A stretch of 64,000 bases of DNA from Flavobacterium chungbukense (lineage in GTDB: Bacteria > Bacteroidota > Bacteroidia > Flavobacteriales > Flavobacteriaceae): positions 124,001 to 188,000 of the forward strand of contig NZ_JAJGZV010000002.1 in the NCBI RefSeq assembly GCF_020805785.1, read 5' to 3'. How positions within the stretch are numbered: the stretch's first letter is position 1; each line of letters opens with the position of its first letter. Shown here piece after piece: positions 42,925 through 52,675 of this stretch. The position numbers and the translations under genes were made by a program. The notes beneath the pieces are model-generated. The model searched no databases and was not told the DNA's origin. It saw only the letters and a program-made list of their open reading frames with translations.

Positions 42925-45900
42925 ATGACAAAACTAAAACTCATTTTTTCGGCTTTAATGCTTCTTACTGCAGGAAGTATTTTTGCCCAGATTACCACTT
43001 CTTCTTTGTCTGCTAAAGTCAACGATGGAACAACTGCAGTTATGGACGCCAACGTTACCTTAACTCATTTGCCTACAAATGCAGTTTACAAAACAACTAC
43101 AGACAAACAAGGCCGATTCAGTTTCGAAAATTTAAATGCCGGTGGTCCTTACGAATTAGAAATTAAAGGTAATGATACCAAAGATTACTCCAATGCACAA
43201 ATTCATTTAGCGCTTGGCGACAATGATTTGCCAACCATTGTAGTTGGAAAAGCAGATAATAATGTTTTAGAAGAAGTTGTAATTACAAGTTCTAAACCTT
43301 CTTCTAAAAATAATGGTACAAACATCAACGAAAAACAAGTAAACGGACTTCCATTAATAAACCGCGGAATTCAAGATGTTACTAAATTGGTGCCGCAGAG
43401 TTCGAACAACTCTTTTGCAGGAACAAACTTTAGATACAATAACGTAACTATTGATGGTTCTATTAACAATGATGCGATTGGTTTTAGTCCATCTTTAGGA
43501 GGACAATCTGGAACTTCTGGAATGCCGGGAAGCAGTACGCGTTCGAACTCAATCAGTTTAGATGCTATTCAAGATATTCAGGTTTACATTGCTCCTTACG
43601 ATATTAAATTAGGAAACTTTTTGGGAGGAAGCGTTAACGCCGTTACAAGAAGAGGAACCAATACAGTAAGCGGATCTATTTACTCTTACGGAAGAAGCGC
43701 TGCGCTTACGGGTCCAAACAATGCTGGAGATGGTTCTAAAATGCCAAAAGCGTTTGGAGATTACCAAATCGGATTTAGATTAGGTTTGCCAATTGTAAAA
43801 GATAAATTATTCTTTTTTACGAATATGGAATATGCCGAAAGAACAGATCCAATTTTCTATAATGCAGGACAAACCGATGCCAACGGAAAATTGACTTCTT
43901 TGGTTGATAATGCAACTGCTGAACAAATTTCGAACTTCGTAAAAACAAACTACGGATTTGATCCAGGAACTTATGGTTCTTATAATAACTTTGCAAAAAG
44001 CCAAAAATTCTTCAATAAATTAGATTGGAAAATTAACGACAAACATTCGATCTCTTTACGAAACAATACAGTAGTTTCTCAAGCAACAAACTTAGAGCGC
44101 GACGCCGCAAACTTCCGATTCTCAGGAATGGATTTTACGCAAAAAAACCAATCTATCAGTACGGTTTTAGAGCTTAAAAGCCACTTTAATAGCCAATGGT
44201 CGAACTCTTTTATTGCTAGTTATTCTGCTATTAAAGATTACCGTGACCCTAAATCAAACAATATTATGTTTCCTCAAACAGAAATTGGATATAACGGAGG
44301 AACTATTTTTTTAGGAAATGATCGTGAAGCAACTGTTTTTAATATGAAACAAAATACGGCTGAACTTACTGATAACCTTACTTATAAAACAGGAAATCAT
44401 ACTTTATTATTTGGTACGCACAACGAATTTTACGACATCAATTACGGATTTGTAAATGCCTTAAACGGAAGAGTTTCGTACAAATCTCTCGCAGATTTCT
44501 ACAACAAACTTCCTACTCGTGTTCGTGGAACTTATCCGTTTGACGGTTCAACAAGAGATGAAATCTTTGATAATCCTTACGCAAAATTCAAAATAAATCT
44601 TTACAGCGTTTATGCTCAAGACGAAATTAGAGTTGGAAGCAGATTAAAAGTTACGCCTGGCGTTCGTGTAGATTATACCGATTTACCAAACAAACCGAAG
44701 TTGAGCCAGCAAGTTCAGAATTCTCCAGCAGATCCAAATTATGGAACAACTTACACATACACGCCTTTAAGTCAGATCAAAAACAATTTCTTTAGCACGG
44801 CGCTAGTTTCTCCAAGAATTGGTTTTACTTATAATGTTGATGAAGATAAAACATTTGTAATACGCGGAGGTTCTGGAGTATTTACAGGAAGAATTCCGTT
44901 TGCGTGGTTAGGTTATGCGTATTATAATGATGGTGTTGGATACGGAAGTTACGATAAAAACAACCTTACTGCTGCTCAAGTTGCGGCAGCTGGAGATCCT
45001 TTGGCAACTGGTGGACTTAACGGCTATCATGATGCAACTCCAAAAGTACAAGCCGATTTAATTGATAATAAATTTAAAATGCCTGCAGTTTTAAGAAATT
45101 CATTGGCTTTTGATAAAACTGTCGATGGATATAAATTTACTGTTGAAGGTATTTATACAAAAGTAATTCGTGATTTAGAATTTCAGCAAGTAAACAAAAC
45201 AGATAATCCAACTTATTTTTCTTATGATACGAAACACGAAATGCCGATTTATGCTGCTAACATAAACTCAGCTTTCTCAAATGCTTATTTGTTATCCAAC
45301 ACGGACAAAGGTTACCGTTACAGCATTACAGAAATGATTTCTAAAACATACGATTTTGGTTTCAACTTTATGGTGGCATATACTTACGGTAATTCTCGTG
45401 ACATTACAAACGGAATTCGTAATTCTATGGAAAGTAACTTCCAAATGAATCAGTCGCTGACACCAAACAATCCGCAATTGGCAACTTCTAACTTTAATAT
45501 TAAACACAGAATTGTTTCTAATGTTGGATATGGTTTAAAATTAGCATCTAACAATACTTTATCTGCTAATGTCTATTTTAATGCACAATCAGGAAATCCA
45601 TTTTCTTGGGGATTTGTAAATTCAACAATTGCAGGAACTGGACAAGCAGCAGGATTGGCTTACATATTTAAAGATGCTGCAGAAGCTGCAAAATATATCG
45701 GAGTAAATACAGCTGGAGTTCCATCTGCAGCCGCTGCACAACAAGTAGCAGACTATGAAGCCTTTATTAATGGAAATGATTATTTAAAAAGCAGAAGAGG
45801 AACTTTTACGCAAAGAAATGGTGATACAACACCTTGGAACATTCAAGCTGATTTGAAATTGATGGATGAAATTCAGGTTGCTAAAGTAGGAACATTCCAG

Positions 45901-46140
45901 ATTTCATTTAGCGTGGCAAATGTTGGAAACTTAATCAATAAAGATTGGGGAAGAAGTTATTTCGTTCCGAACACCTACAATTCAACAGCAAACATTGGTT
46001 TAACAAAATCGGGAAACCTTGGCGGAGTTGCTACAGGAGACCCAACTTATACATTCCAAAAGCCTACTTCAACGCCTTATACTGTCGATCAGTTAGCGTC
46101 TAGATTTCAAGGACAGCTTGGAGTTAGATATTCATTCTAA
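42925..46140 (+). CDS. TonB-dependent outer-membrane receptor with carboxypeptidase-regulatory domain
   Basis: Starting at ATG 42925 the 1071-residue protein has a signal peptide (LKLIFSALMLLTAGSIFAQ), an N-terminal CarboxypepD_reg-type domain (TTTDKQGRFSFENLNAGGPY) and a plug (NVLEEVVITSSKPS) followed by a large barrel ending LGVRYSF. No SusD gene follows, so it is a stand-alone importer or adhesin-type receptor. It lies after a two-component pair and behind the 11-bp repeat array. The ligand is unknown. Confidence 0.9.
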   Translation: MTKLKLIFSALMLLTAGSIFAQITTSSLSAKVNDGTTAVMDANVTLTHLPTNAVYKTTTDKQGRFSFENLNAGGPYELEIKGNDTKDYSNAQIHLALGDNDLPTIVVGKADNNVLEEVVITSSKPSSKNNGTNINEKQVNGLPLINRGIQDVTKLVPQSSNNSFAGTNFRYNNVTIDGSINNDAIGFSPSLGGQSGTSGMPGSSTRSNSISLDAIQDIQVYIAPYDIKLGNFLGGSVNAVTRRGTNTVSGSIYSYGRSAALTGPNNAGDGSKMPKAFGDYQIGFRLGLPIVKDKLFFFTNMEYAERTDPIFYNAGQTDANGKLTSLVDNATAEQISNFVKTNYGFDPGTYGSYNNFAKSQKFFNKLDWKINDKHSISLRNNTVVSQATNLERDAANFRFSGMDFTQKNQSISTVLELKSHFNSQWSNSFIASYSAIKDYRDPKSNNIMFPQTEIGYNGGTIFLGNDREATVFNMKQNTAELTDNLTYKTGNHTLLFGTHNEFYDINYGFVNALNGRVSYKSLADFYNKLPTRVRGTYPFDGSTRDEIFDNPYAKFKINLYSVYAQDEIRVGSRLKVTPGVRVDYTDLPNKPKLSQQVQNSPADPNYGTTYTYTPLSQIKNNFFSTALVSPRIGFTYNVDEDKTFVIRGGSGVFTGRIPFAWLGYAYYNDGVGYGSYDKNNLTAAQVAAAGDPLATGGLNGYHDATPKVQADLIDNKFKMPAVLRNSLAFDKTVDGYKFTVEGIYTKVIRDLEFQQVNKTDNPTYFSYDTKHEMPIYAANINSAFSNAYLLSNTDKGYRYSITEMISKTYDFGFNFMVAYTYGNSRDITNGIRNSMESNFQMNQSLTPNNPQLATSNFNIKHRIVSNVGYGLKLASNNTLSANVYFNAQSGNPFSWGFVNSTIAGTGQAAGLAYIFKDAAEAAKYIGVNTAGVPSAAAAQQVADYEAFINGNDYLKSRRGTFTQRNGDTTPWNIQADLKLMDEIQVAKVGTFQISFSVANVGNLINKDWGRSYFVPNTYNSTANIGLTKSGNLGGVATGDPTYTFQKPTSTPYTVDQLASRFQGQLGVRYSF

Positions 46141-46166
46141 AAAAGTTTGTGTTTATTTTTTTCACT

Positions 46167-46205
46167 ATCTCCCAGTTTCAATGCTTAGAAACTGGGAGAT
46201 TTTTA
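46167..46205 (+). terminator. Terminator of the TonB receptor gene
   Basis: ATCTCCCAGTTTC/GAAACTGGGAGAT, a perfect 13-bp stem with a T-tract, lies 27 bases after the stop. Confidence 0.85.
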
Positions 46206-46301
46206 TTTATAAGGTGTGAATTTGACAACAAAACAAATTTAAGATATAACAATTTAGAATCCAGCTAATTGTAAATTTGGAAATCTTTAAAAACTACCGC
46301 C

Positions 46302-46505
46302 ATGAAAAATCTACAAATAAACAAAAGTGAAAACAAAACTGTGTGCAACAATCGTTTAAGCGTTTGTGCAGGAGATAATAACGAATTGATATTTCGTAAA
46401 ACTTACGTAGGAGATTGGGGAGATTGGGATGAAAAACCTAGTAATACATTCCAAGATCAGAATAACTTTCTAGATCAAAATACAACTATTTCAGCAGCTG
46501 TCTAA
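46302..46505 (+). CDS. Small polar protein, 67 residues, unknown
   Basis: A Cys- and Asn-containing small protein: MKNLQINKSENKTVCNNRLS at the start, an aromatic acidic segment YVGDWGDWDEKPSN and an Asn/Gln-rich end. No signal peptide. The leader-plus-Asp/Trp tail recalls ribosomal peptide precursors, but no modification enzyme is nearby, so I do not assign it. Confidence 0.45.
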   Translation: MKNLQINKSENKTVCNNRLSVCAGDNNELIFRKTYVGDWGDWDEKPSNTFQDQNNFLDQNTTISAAV

Positions 46506-46550
46506 ATTTTAAAATAAGCGAATTCTGTGTAATATACTTTTTTAAAGTTA

Positions 46551-46799
46551 TTACACTAGAACGCTTATAGTATTACTTAAATTCTCTTTGACAATAAAAT
46601 CGAGAATAAATTCTCTTACTTCATTTTTTGCTTCGGTTTCGAACGAGTTGATATGAAATTCTTCATCTTTATCGCTGATGTGTATAATTTCAGTATACCC
46701 TTTGGTAATTAAACTTCCTTTCAATTTAATTAAATTAAATTGCTGTCTGCCATCTAATTCCTTACGAACCTGTAGTTTTATAGCTCTTCCCATATGCAA
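46551..46799 (-). CDS. Small conserved hypothetical protein
   Basis: This protein of about 80 residues (start at 46799 or at the second Met, 46793) has a beta-rich pattern with MGRAIKLQVRKELDGRQQFN, ITKGYTEIIHISDKDEEFHI and a C-terminal helix. No family is recognised. It converges with the 67-residue gene. Confidence 0.45.
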   Translation of the reverse strand: MHMGRAIKLQVRKELDGRQQFNLIKLKGSLITKGYTEIIHISDKDEEFHINSFETEAKNEVREFILDFIVKENLSNTISVLV

Positions 46800-46963
46800 A
46801 TTTTTTTAATTAATTAACTATCATTTAATTATAAATTTAAAACAATTAATCAATCAAAACTTTTTTTTAACACAGGTCACAACCTATTATTTATCAACAC
46901 CTTATAAACATTTTATTCTCTTCAAAAAGTATAAAAAATGCCATAAAATAAGGGCTTCACAAA

Positions 46964-47983
46964 TTACTTTCCAACAAATTGTTTATCACTCAATGTTTTC
47001 ATAAAGGCAATGAGATTGTTTTTTTCCGTCTCTGATAGCGGAATTCTCTTACCATTATTCTTAAAAATCGGATCCAGATTGTCTGCATCTAAAACTCCAT
47101 TATTAAAATAATCCAGAACTGATTTTAAATCAGAAAACTGTCCAAAACTACCATACGGAGCAGTGTATTCAATGTTTCGTAAAGTTGGAACACGAAAACT
47201 CATGAAATCAGAAGGAATTCCGGTAACTCGTCCGCGTCCGGCTTCGTTTGTATCTTTATTTAAAGGAAAACCAATATTTCTAAAACTTTGATCAGTAAAT
47301 AATTCGCCCGAATGACAACTGGCACATTTCTGCTGAAAGGTTTTAAAACCTTCTAATTCGCTTTCTGTAAAAGCTGCTCCTTCATTTCGTTTTACTTTAT
47401 CATATTTAGTGTTCGAAGAAATTAAAGTATATTCAAATTGCGCAATACTTTTATAGATTCTATCTGGTGTAATATCCTCGTTTCCAAATGTTTTTCGAAA
47501 TAAAACTTTATAATCCGAATCGTCTTTAATTTTACCGATAACTTCTAAAATGGAAGAATCCATTTCTTCATGTGTAATTATAGGAACTAAAGGCTGCGTT
47601 TCCAACTGCAGTTTGCTTCCATCCCAATTGTAAAATTTTAAAAATAATAAATTCTGAAGCGACGGCGCATTACGAAGTCCAACCCTACCCTGAATTCCAA
47701 TTGCTTGCGGCTTATCATCAGAAAAAGCATTTGCTTTAATATGACAGCTTGCACATGAAATTGTATTATCAGCACTGAACCTTTTATCAGAGAAAAGCTT
47801 TTCTCCTAATTCTACACCATATTTAGTTGGTTTATTTAAACTCGCAAAACTATTTACTTCTGGAAATCCTGCTGGAATATTTAAGTCAATTTCAGGATTA
47901 TCAATAGCAATCATATCGGCATCATCATTATTACAAGATGCTAATAATGATAGAATTGATATCAAAAAAATTATTCTTTTCAT
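46964..47983 (-). CDS. MbnH/MauG-like di-heme cytochrome c lipoprotein
   Basis: The 339-residue protein has a lipoprotein signal (LLASC, Cys17) and two c-type heme sites, CASCH at 77-81 and 220-224, spaced as in MauG/cytochrome c peroxidases. It lies directly after an MbnP-like gene, the genetic pairing known for MbnH, an enzyme that converts a Trp of MbnP into a copper-binding kynurenine. So a role in copper-protein maturation outside the cytoplasm is likely. A hairpin (48001-48030) between the two genes may lower its expression. Confidence 0.85.
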   Translation of the reverse strand: MKRIIFLISILSLLASCNNDDADMIAIDNPEIDLNIPAGFPEVNSFASLNKPTKYGVELGEKLFSDKRFSADNTISCASCHIKANAFSDDKPQAIGIQGRVGLRNAPSLQNLLFLKFYNWDGSKLQLETQPLVPIITHEEMDSSILEVIGKIKDDSDYKVLFRKTFGNEDITPDRIYKSIAQFEYTLISSNTKYDKVKRNEGAAFTESELEGFKTFQQKCASCHSGELFTDQSFRNIGFPLNKDTNEAGRGRVTGIPSDFMSFRVPTLRNIEYTAPYGSFGQFSDLKSVLDYFNNGVLDADNLDPIFKNNGKRIPLSETEKNNLIAFMKTLSDKQFVGK

Positions 47984-48000
47984 TTTAAATGAATTTTATA

Positions 48001-48030
48001 AAGCCGTCTGAAAGCATTTCCAGACGGCTT
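48001..48030 (-). terminator. Intra-operon stem-loop between mbnP-like and mbnH-like genes
   Basis: AAGCCGTCTG/CAGACGGCTT forms a 10-bp stem with a 10-base loop. The minus-strand T-tract is short, so read-through into the mbnH-like gene is likely. Confidence 0.6.
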
Positions 48031-48040
48031 TGAAGTAATT

Positions 48041-48907
48041 TTAGTTTTCTACGCTGCTAAAAGAAAACATTCCGCTAATATCGCTTGAACCATTTCCGCC
48101 TAAATTATCCACAAATTTCACCATCTGCGCCGCAGTATGAATGTTTGGAGTAGCATTATCGCCCATTCCTGTTCCTGTCGATAAAGTAATAGTATTGATT
48201 TTTCCGCTCAATAATTTATCAAAATCAGCTTTAATTTTAATTTTTGGCGCTTTACTTCCTACAATCGCATTTGTAGTTAAGTTCAACGTAATATCTCTAT
48301 AGGCATTTACACCTTGTGTGTAGTTTGGAGCAGTTCCTTCAACCGTACTTCCGGTATGAATTGACATCGCTTTATTATCCGTATCATAAAAACCTTCCAC
48401 TTTTGTAAAACGGTAGCCACTTCCCCATTCCCACATCATTTGCGTGTCGTTTGCGCCCGCAGCTGCGTAGAAATTTGGAAAACGTACTTGATCTAAGGTG
48501 TTTTGCTCCGGTTTAATTCCCAAACCAAACTTAATCTGTTTGTAAGTTGCAGATGGAATATTGCTTAAAACATAACTCAAAGAAGCCGTTTTAGATTGGT
48601 CAATAACAGTTGCACCTTTATCTAAATCATTTACGTTATAAGGAACTTCAGTTCCATTATCTTTCACCAAACGAATATTACTGATAACATACTTCAATTC
48701 TGAAAAATGATGAATTTGTCCTGACGCTGAGGTATTTGAAGTTGCTGAAGTTGATGTAGCATTTCCTAAAACAATACTATTGTTTTTAAATGTATTGGTA
48801 AATTCAAGCGTTACATTGTTCGCAACTGGATTATCATCATCACTTGAACATGATACGAAAGCCAATGCGGCAACTGATAATAATAGGTATTTTTTTAAAT
48901 TTTGCAT
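48041..48907 (-). CDS. MbnP-family copper-associated lipoprotein
   Basis: I take ATG 48907 as start (MQNLKKYLLLSVAALAFVSC); the frame runs to 48970 but into a repeat element. The 288-residue protein has a lipobox at Cys20, an Asp-rich linker and the MbnP core (VTLEFTNTFKNNSIVLGN, then SGQIHHFSELKYVISNIRL, and MMWEWGSGYRF with Trp159/Trp161 followed by HTGSTVEG). MbnP proteins bind copper through an oxidised Trp made by MbnH. Its neighbours support copper acquisition. Confidence 0.82.
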   Translation of the reverse strand: MQNLKKYLLLSVAALAFVSCSSDDDNPVANNVTLEFTNTFKNNSIVLGNATSTSATSNTSASGQIHHFSELKYVISNIRLVKDNGTEVPYNVNDLDKGATVIDQSKTASLSYVLSNIPSATYKQIKFGLGIKPEQNTLDQVRFPNFYAAAGANDTQMMWEWGSGYRFTKVEGFYDTDNKAMSIHTGSTVEGTAPNYTQGVNAYRDITLNLTTNAIVGSKAPKIKIKADFDKLLSGKINTITLSTGTGMGDNATPNIHTAAQMVKFVDNLGGNGSSDISGMFSFSSVEN

Positions 48908-48962
48908 TTTGTGATATTTAAATTTTTGTATTCTATTTTTAAAATTGGTGTTTAATATTTTT

Positions 48963-49120
48963 TTCAACACATAGAAACATAGATTTTATTTAAAATAATT
49001 AATAAATAAGATTTTAAAAAGAAACTAGTTTCTAACATATAGTCCAGAAGCTTCGGGATTTGTTAATGCAAGTGAAACGCCTTTTTCCAAGCATTCAAAC
49101 CTATGTTTCTATGTGTTAAA
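48963..49120. repeat. MITE-like inverted-repeat element, copy 2
   Basis: A 158-bp noncoding element with ends TTCAACACATAGAAACATAG (48963-48982) and the complementary 20 bases at 49101-49120 (one mismatch). It contains the same inner palindrome GAAACTAGTTTC (49021-49032) as copy 1 at 4041-4180. Its right end provides the TAG stop of the neighbouring 130-residue gene. Confidence 0.78.
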
Positions 49121-49501
49121 ATGTTTTTCAACGTTTAGTAAAAAAATAGGTGGCGGTACAAAAATTTCTAAATAAGGTTCAAAATGACTAAATTCTTTAT
49201 AAATCAATACTTTATCATTTATCATTTTTAGAATGCGAATTGGAAACTCAAAATTCTGATGCTGAAGCATATCTATCTTTTTAAAAATGCTGTTCAGTTC
49301 TAAATCGTTTTTTTCAGACTTTTCTAATTCTTTATTTAAATGACATTTTCCGTGACATTGTAATGCTGGTTTGGCTTTATTTTCGCAGAATTGATTTTCT
49401 ATATCTTGCTGATTCAGTTTGAAGTGCACAACAATAAGCCCCTGTTGGAACGAAACCAACAAGAACAAAATCGTCATTGTGAAACTAAAAACTTTTTTCA
49501 T
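49109..49501 (-). CDS. Small membrane-anchored C-x9-C-x3-C protein, copper cluster
   Basis: The 130-residue protein has one N-terminal hydrophobic helix (MTILFLLVSFQQGLIVVHF), the pattern FKLNQQDIENQFC, and Cys39, Cys49 and Cys53 in LQCHGKCHL. It ends near VPPPIFLL. A paralogue with identical Cys spacing lies at the other end of the cluster (52676-53050). The cysteines and His suggest metal or copper binding at the membrane; the family is not known to me. The last codons and stop come from a repeat element, so the native C-terminus may have been altered. Confidence 0.7.
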   Translation of the reverse strand: MKKVFSFTMTILFLLVSFQQGLIVVHFKLNQQDIENQFCENKAKPALQCHGKCHLNKELEKSEKNDLELNSIFKKIDMLQHQNFEFPIRILKMINDKVLIYKEFSHFEPYLEIFVPPPIFLLNVEKHFNT

Positions 49502-49502
49502 T

Positions 49503-51482
49503 TTATAAAGTAAATTTTAAAGAAGTAAAAATGTTACGTCCCATTCTCGGAATATTTCCCCAATCGGCATACGTGCTATAATATTGATTTAATAAATTTT
49601 CTGCACCAACCTGAATAGTTGTATTTACTTTATTGATTTTGAATGTATAATTAGCAGAAAGATTCCAGATCGTATAAGCATCCGTTTGATCTTCTCCATA
49701 TTCTGGACTGTAATTAATTTGTTCAAAATCGCCATTTACAGAAGTTTGGATTCCGAAATTTTTGTGCATAAAATGAAGCGAAGTCTGGTAACTCAACGGG
49801 CGAATAAAAGGAAGATTTCCACCTAAATTATCCATTCCACGAGCATACATTAATGTTCCTTTCCAATGCAAATGCTCTAAAATATCGTAACCTGCATTCA
49901 CAGAAAAATTTAAAAGTGTCGCATAATCTAATGACGTATAACCTTTTACACCAACCGATTGATAATTCATCGGACTTCCCATACTCAAAATTCTACCTAT
50001 AATATAATTCTGGATATAGAAATAATTTACTTTTCCTTGAAGACTGAATCTCTCGTTTTTAAAACCAGCGCTTGCATTTCCTTCATACGAAATTTCATTT
50101 TTCAAATTGGGATCTCCAATATAATCGTAACGGTCAAAACTATTGTAAATGTAATATCCGTAACCTTCAGAAACAGAAGGCGCTCTATGTCCATAACCAG
50201 CTCCAATAGAAAAATCAAACTGATCAATATTCAATTGATAACCCGCATGAAGATTTGGTAAAAATCTCGTTTTTTCCTGAGGTGCTCCAGGATGAAAAAT
50301 CCAGTTGAATTCTACATATTTTGAGTAATTGTAGTTCACACCCAAAGAACCGCCCAAATTCACCTGACTTTTCTCCGAAATATCCCAAGAATTATTCATC
50401 GAAAGTCCCGCGTAACGTGTTGTTAACCAAGGCCAGCTGTACGCAAACATCGTTCTATTGCTTCGATCTTGCGGATACATTCGCATTTCTGCAATAGACA
50501 AATTATCGTACGCATTCAATTGAATTTCAGCGGCATAATTGTCTTTTTTCAAATTGGCTTTAGAAACCAAACCATACGTCGTACTCCAACCCGGCATATC
50601 CATATGAACCAGATTTTCAGGACGCGTCGTATCATCCATATAATGTTCGATGGCATTAAAATAGATTTTCGTATCAATCACTTTTACCAAACCATTTTCA
50701 AATAATTGTTTGTAAGCAGCTGAAGTAATCAACGCTCTAGAAAGCGATAAATCCATTGGAAGCGCTGGAAAACCAACATCTTTAGCCATATCAAAAATCG
50801 CATCTACTCTTACGGCAGATAATTCGCTTGTTTTATACGCCAGACCAATCGAAGTATTGAACTTTTTATATTGTGAATGTTTTACTTCGTCATCATTTCC
50901 GTCATAATAATTGTCTGCTTTTCGGTACGAAATACTTCCGTCGAAAACAAATTTATTGCTGGAATACGAGACATTTCCAAGATTAAAAAACTGTTTGTTG
51001 TTGAATTCAAATCCGCTTTGATAGGCACCGTTCCATTTTCTTTGGGCGCTAAATGGCGTGCTTTTTCTTTTTAAATCAATACTTCCAGCAACAGTTGCGC
51101 CGTGAAGACTTCCTTCTTGCCCTGATTTGATATCAATTGCCGAAAGATTATTGCTTTCTACATAAGACGTAATCGGATCCATTTTATCGGTACAAGCGCC
51201 AAAAACGTGCATTCCGTCAATTGTAACGGTCGAACGCTCCGTACTCATGTTATTTAATAAAGGTTCCCAAGCGTAAGCTCCACGTTTTATGAAACTTATA
51301 TTATCTGAAGAAGATAAAAATTCATCAACCGAAACCGCCATTTTCATTTCTGTTTCGATTTTCTTTTTCGTGGCACTTTTTACGGTTACTTCTTCTAAAT
51401 TTTTGATGCTGTCGTGATGCGCATGCGGATTCTGAGCAGTTACTGACATTCCCAAAAAAAGCAGCATTATAATATATTTCAT
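49503..51482 (-). CDS. TonB-dependent receptor, probable copper (or copper-chelate) importer
   Basis: From ATG 51482 the 659-residue protein has a signal peptide (MLLFLGMSVTAQ), an immediate His-rich stretch NPHAHHD and a plug domain with DNISFIKRGAYAWEPLLNN. A barrel ending SLKFTL follows. The size fits a metal or siderophore-type receptor rather than a SusC. It starts 4 bases after the FixH-like lipoprotein gene and abuts the small Cys protein, so these form one operon. Copper specificity is inferred from the neighbours, not from the protein. Confidence 0.85.
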   Translation of the reverse strand: MKYIIMLLFLGMSVTAQNPHAHHDSIKNLEEVTVKSATKKKIETEMKMAVSVDEFLSSSDNISFIKRGAYAWEPLLNNMSTERSTVTIDGMHVFGACTDKMDPITSYVESNNLSAIDIKSGQEGSLHGATVAGSIDLKRKSTPFSAQRKWNGAYQSGFEFNNKQFFNLGNVSYSSNKFVFDGSISYRKADNYYDGNDDEVKHSQYKKFNTSIGLAYKTSELSAVRVDAIFDMAKDVGFPALPMDLSLSRALITSAAYKQLFENGLVKVIDTKIYFNAIEHYMDDTTRPENLVHMDMPGWSTTYGLVSKANLKKDNYAAEIQLNAYDNLSIAEMRMYPQDRSNRTMFAYSWPWLTTRYAGLSMNNSWDISEKSQVNLGGSLGVNYNYSKYVEFNWIFHPGAPQEKTRFLPNLHAGYQLNIDQFDFSIGAGYGHRAPSVSEGYGYYIYNSFDRYDYIGDPNLKNEISYEGNASAGFKNERFSLQGKVNYFYIQNYIIGRILSMGSPMNYQSVGVKGYTSLDYATLLNFSVNAGYDILEHLHWKGTLMYARGMDNLGGNLPFIRPLSYQTSLHFMHKNFGIQTSVNGDFEQINYSPEYGEDQTDAYTIWNLSANYTFKINKVNTTIQVGAENLLNQYYSTYADWGNIPRMGRNIFTSLKFTL

Positions 51483-51486
51483 GTTT

Positions 51487-52410
51487 TTAGAATAAAGTAT
51501 CAATATAAAGTTCACTTTTAACTCCTTCAATTCCAGGCGTAAAATCGGTTGAAACCACAGTTCCTTTTAAGATCAACCCGTTTTGATTCATCATAATCAA
51601 ATTCAGAGTCCAATTTCCCGTCATCGTATAATTGACAATACCGTGATACAATCCATCGTTTTCCTGTACCAAATCTTTGTTGTTTGGCGAAGAGTGATTT
51701 CCCATAGAAGGTTCGGGCATTCTCGGATCTAATTTTAAAGTAAAACCCGTTACTTCTGAATACGAGAATTGAGTCGGATCTGGAAAAATTCCCGCAGCAG
51801 TTGTCGGTTTATTGTATTTGTAAATACCCGCAACCAATTTGTTTTCTGAAACCGTTGGTTTTTGAGGAGAAACCAAAGCGATAAAATACTGCTCGCCGTC
51901 ATTTCCTGTAAATGCTGTCATATTTAGATTTTTATTGCTTTGTTTTTGAACAATAACATCTTTATTGATTTCATATTTCTGATTATCAGCAATAAAACTT
52001 ACATACAATTTCCAACTTGCTGTAGTTGTGCTTTCGCCAGTAAAAACGGAATATCCTGTATAATATTTATTTGTCGCATCGTATGCTACCTTATATTCAT
52101 GCGGGCAAGAACTTTTACTTCCGTCGGCATTCGTTGTTATGGGCAAAAAAGTAACCTCAGAAGTGCTGATATTCTGATTCGTTTGTGTATTTACGACTTT
52201 CAGATGAAGTTCATTATAACCTCTATAAAATGTTCCGTTTAAAGCGTCAACAGTAATTTTATAATTGCCGCTTGTAAAGGAAACGGCCTCTTTAAATTCG
52301 TAATATTCTGGAAATTGAGAGCCTATTTCGGCTTCGTAATCTGTTTTGTCAATGGTGCAAGAAGTAATTGCAAAAAGTACTGCAATTACTAGAAAATTAA
52401 AAGATTTCAT
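51487..52410 (-). CDS. FixH/YtkA-like lipoprotein with Met/His motifs
   Basis: The 307-residue protein has a lipobox at Cys18 and two similar beta domains. The first has CPHEYKVAYDATNKYYTGYS (Cys102, His104). The second has MPEPSMGNH (Met231, Met236, His239) followed by NDGLYHGIVNYTMTGNWTLN, the pattern of YtkA/FixH domains. Met- and His-rich loops of this kind bind Cu(I) in related folds. It lies in the same operon as the TonB receptor. Confidence 0.65.
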   Translation of the reverse strand: MKSFNFLVIAVLFAITSCTIDKTDYEAEIGSQFPEYYEFKEAVSFTSGNYKITVDALNGTFYRGYNELHLKVVNTQTNQNISTSEVTFLPITTNADGSKSSCPHEYKVAYDATNKYYTGYSVFTGESTTTASWKLYVSFIADNQKYEINKDVIVQKQSNKNLNMTAFTGNDGEQYFIALVSPQKPTVSENKLVAGIYKYNKPTTAAGIFPDPTQFSYSEVTGFTLKLDPRMPEPSMGNHSSPNNKDLVQENDGLYHGIVNYTMTGNWTLNLIMMNQNGLILKGTVVSTDFTPGIEGVKSELYIDTLF

Positions 52411-52675
52411 TTTGTAATGAATGTTTTAAAACTGTTTAAATTGTAGCAGAATGCCATAAAGTTTCGAAAATCAAAACATGACAAAATGCCGTGAAATTAT
52501 GAGAATAAGATCAACAGTTTCAAATGAAAAGAAAAGTGCAAATAGAATAAATGCCGTTGAATAAACGTTGCATTTGAATGTTCTAAAAAAAATATAACAC
52601 TTAGATTGCATTATTTATGACCATGAAACGAATACATGATTTAAATAATTTACAATTTAAAATAGAAACTCTGAT

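Noticed and set aside
46302..46505. Ribosomal peptide precursor call for the 67-residue protein
   Set aside because: No radical SAM, ATP-grasp, cyclodehydratase or protease gene lies nearby, and the core motif is not recognised.
48908..48970. Upstream start of the MbnP-like protein
   Set aside because: It reads into the terminal repeat of the mobile-like element and places 21 residues before a clear lipoprotein signal.
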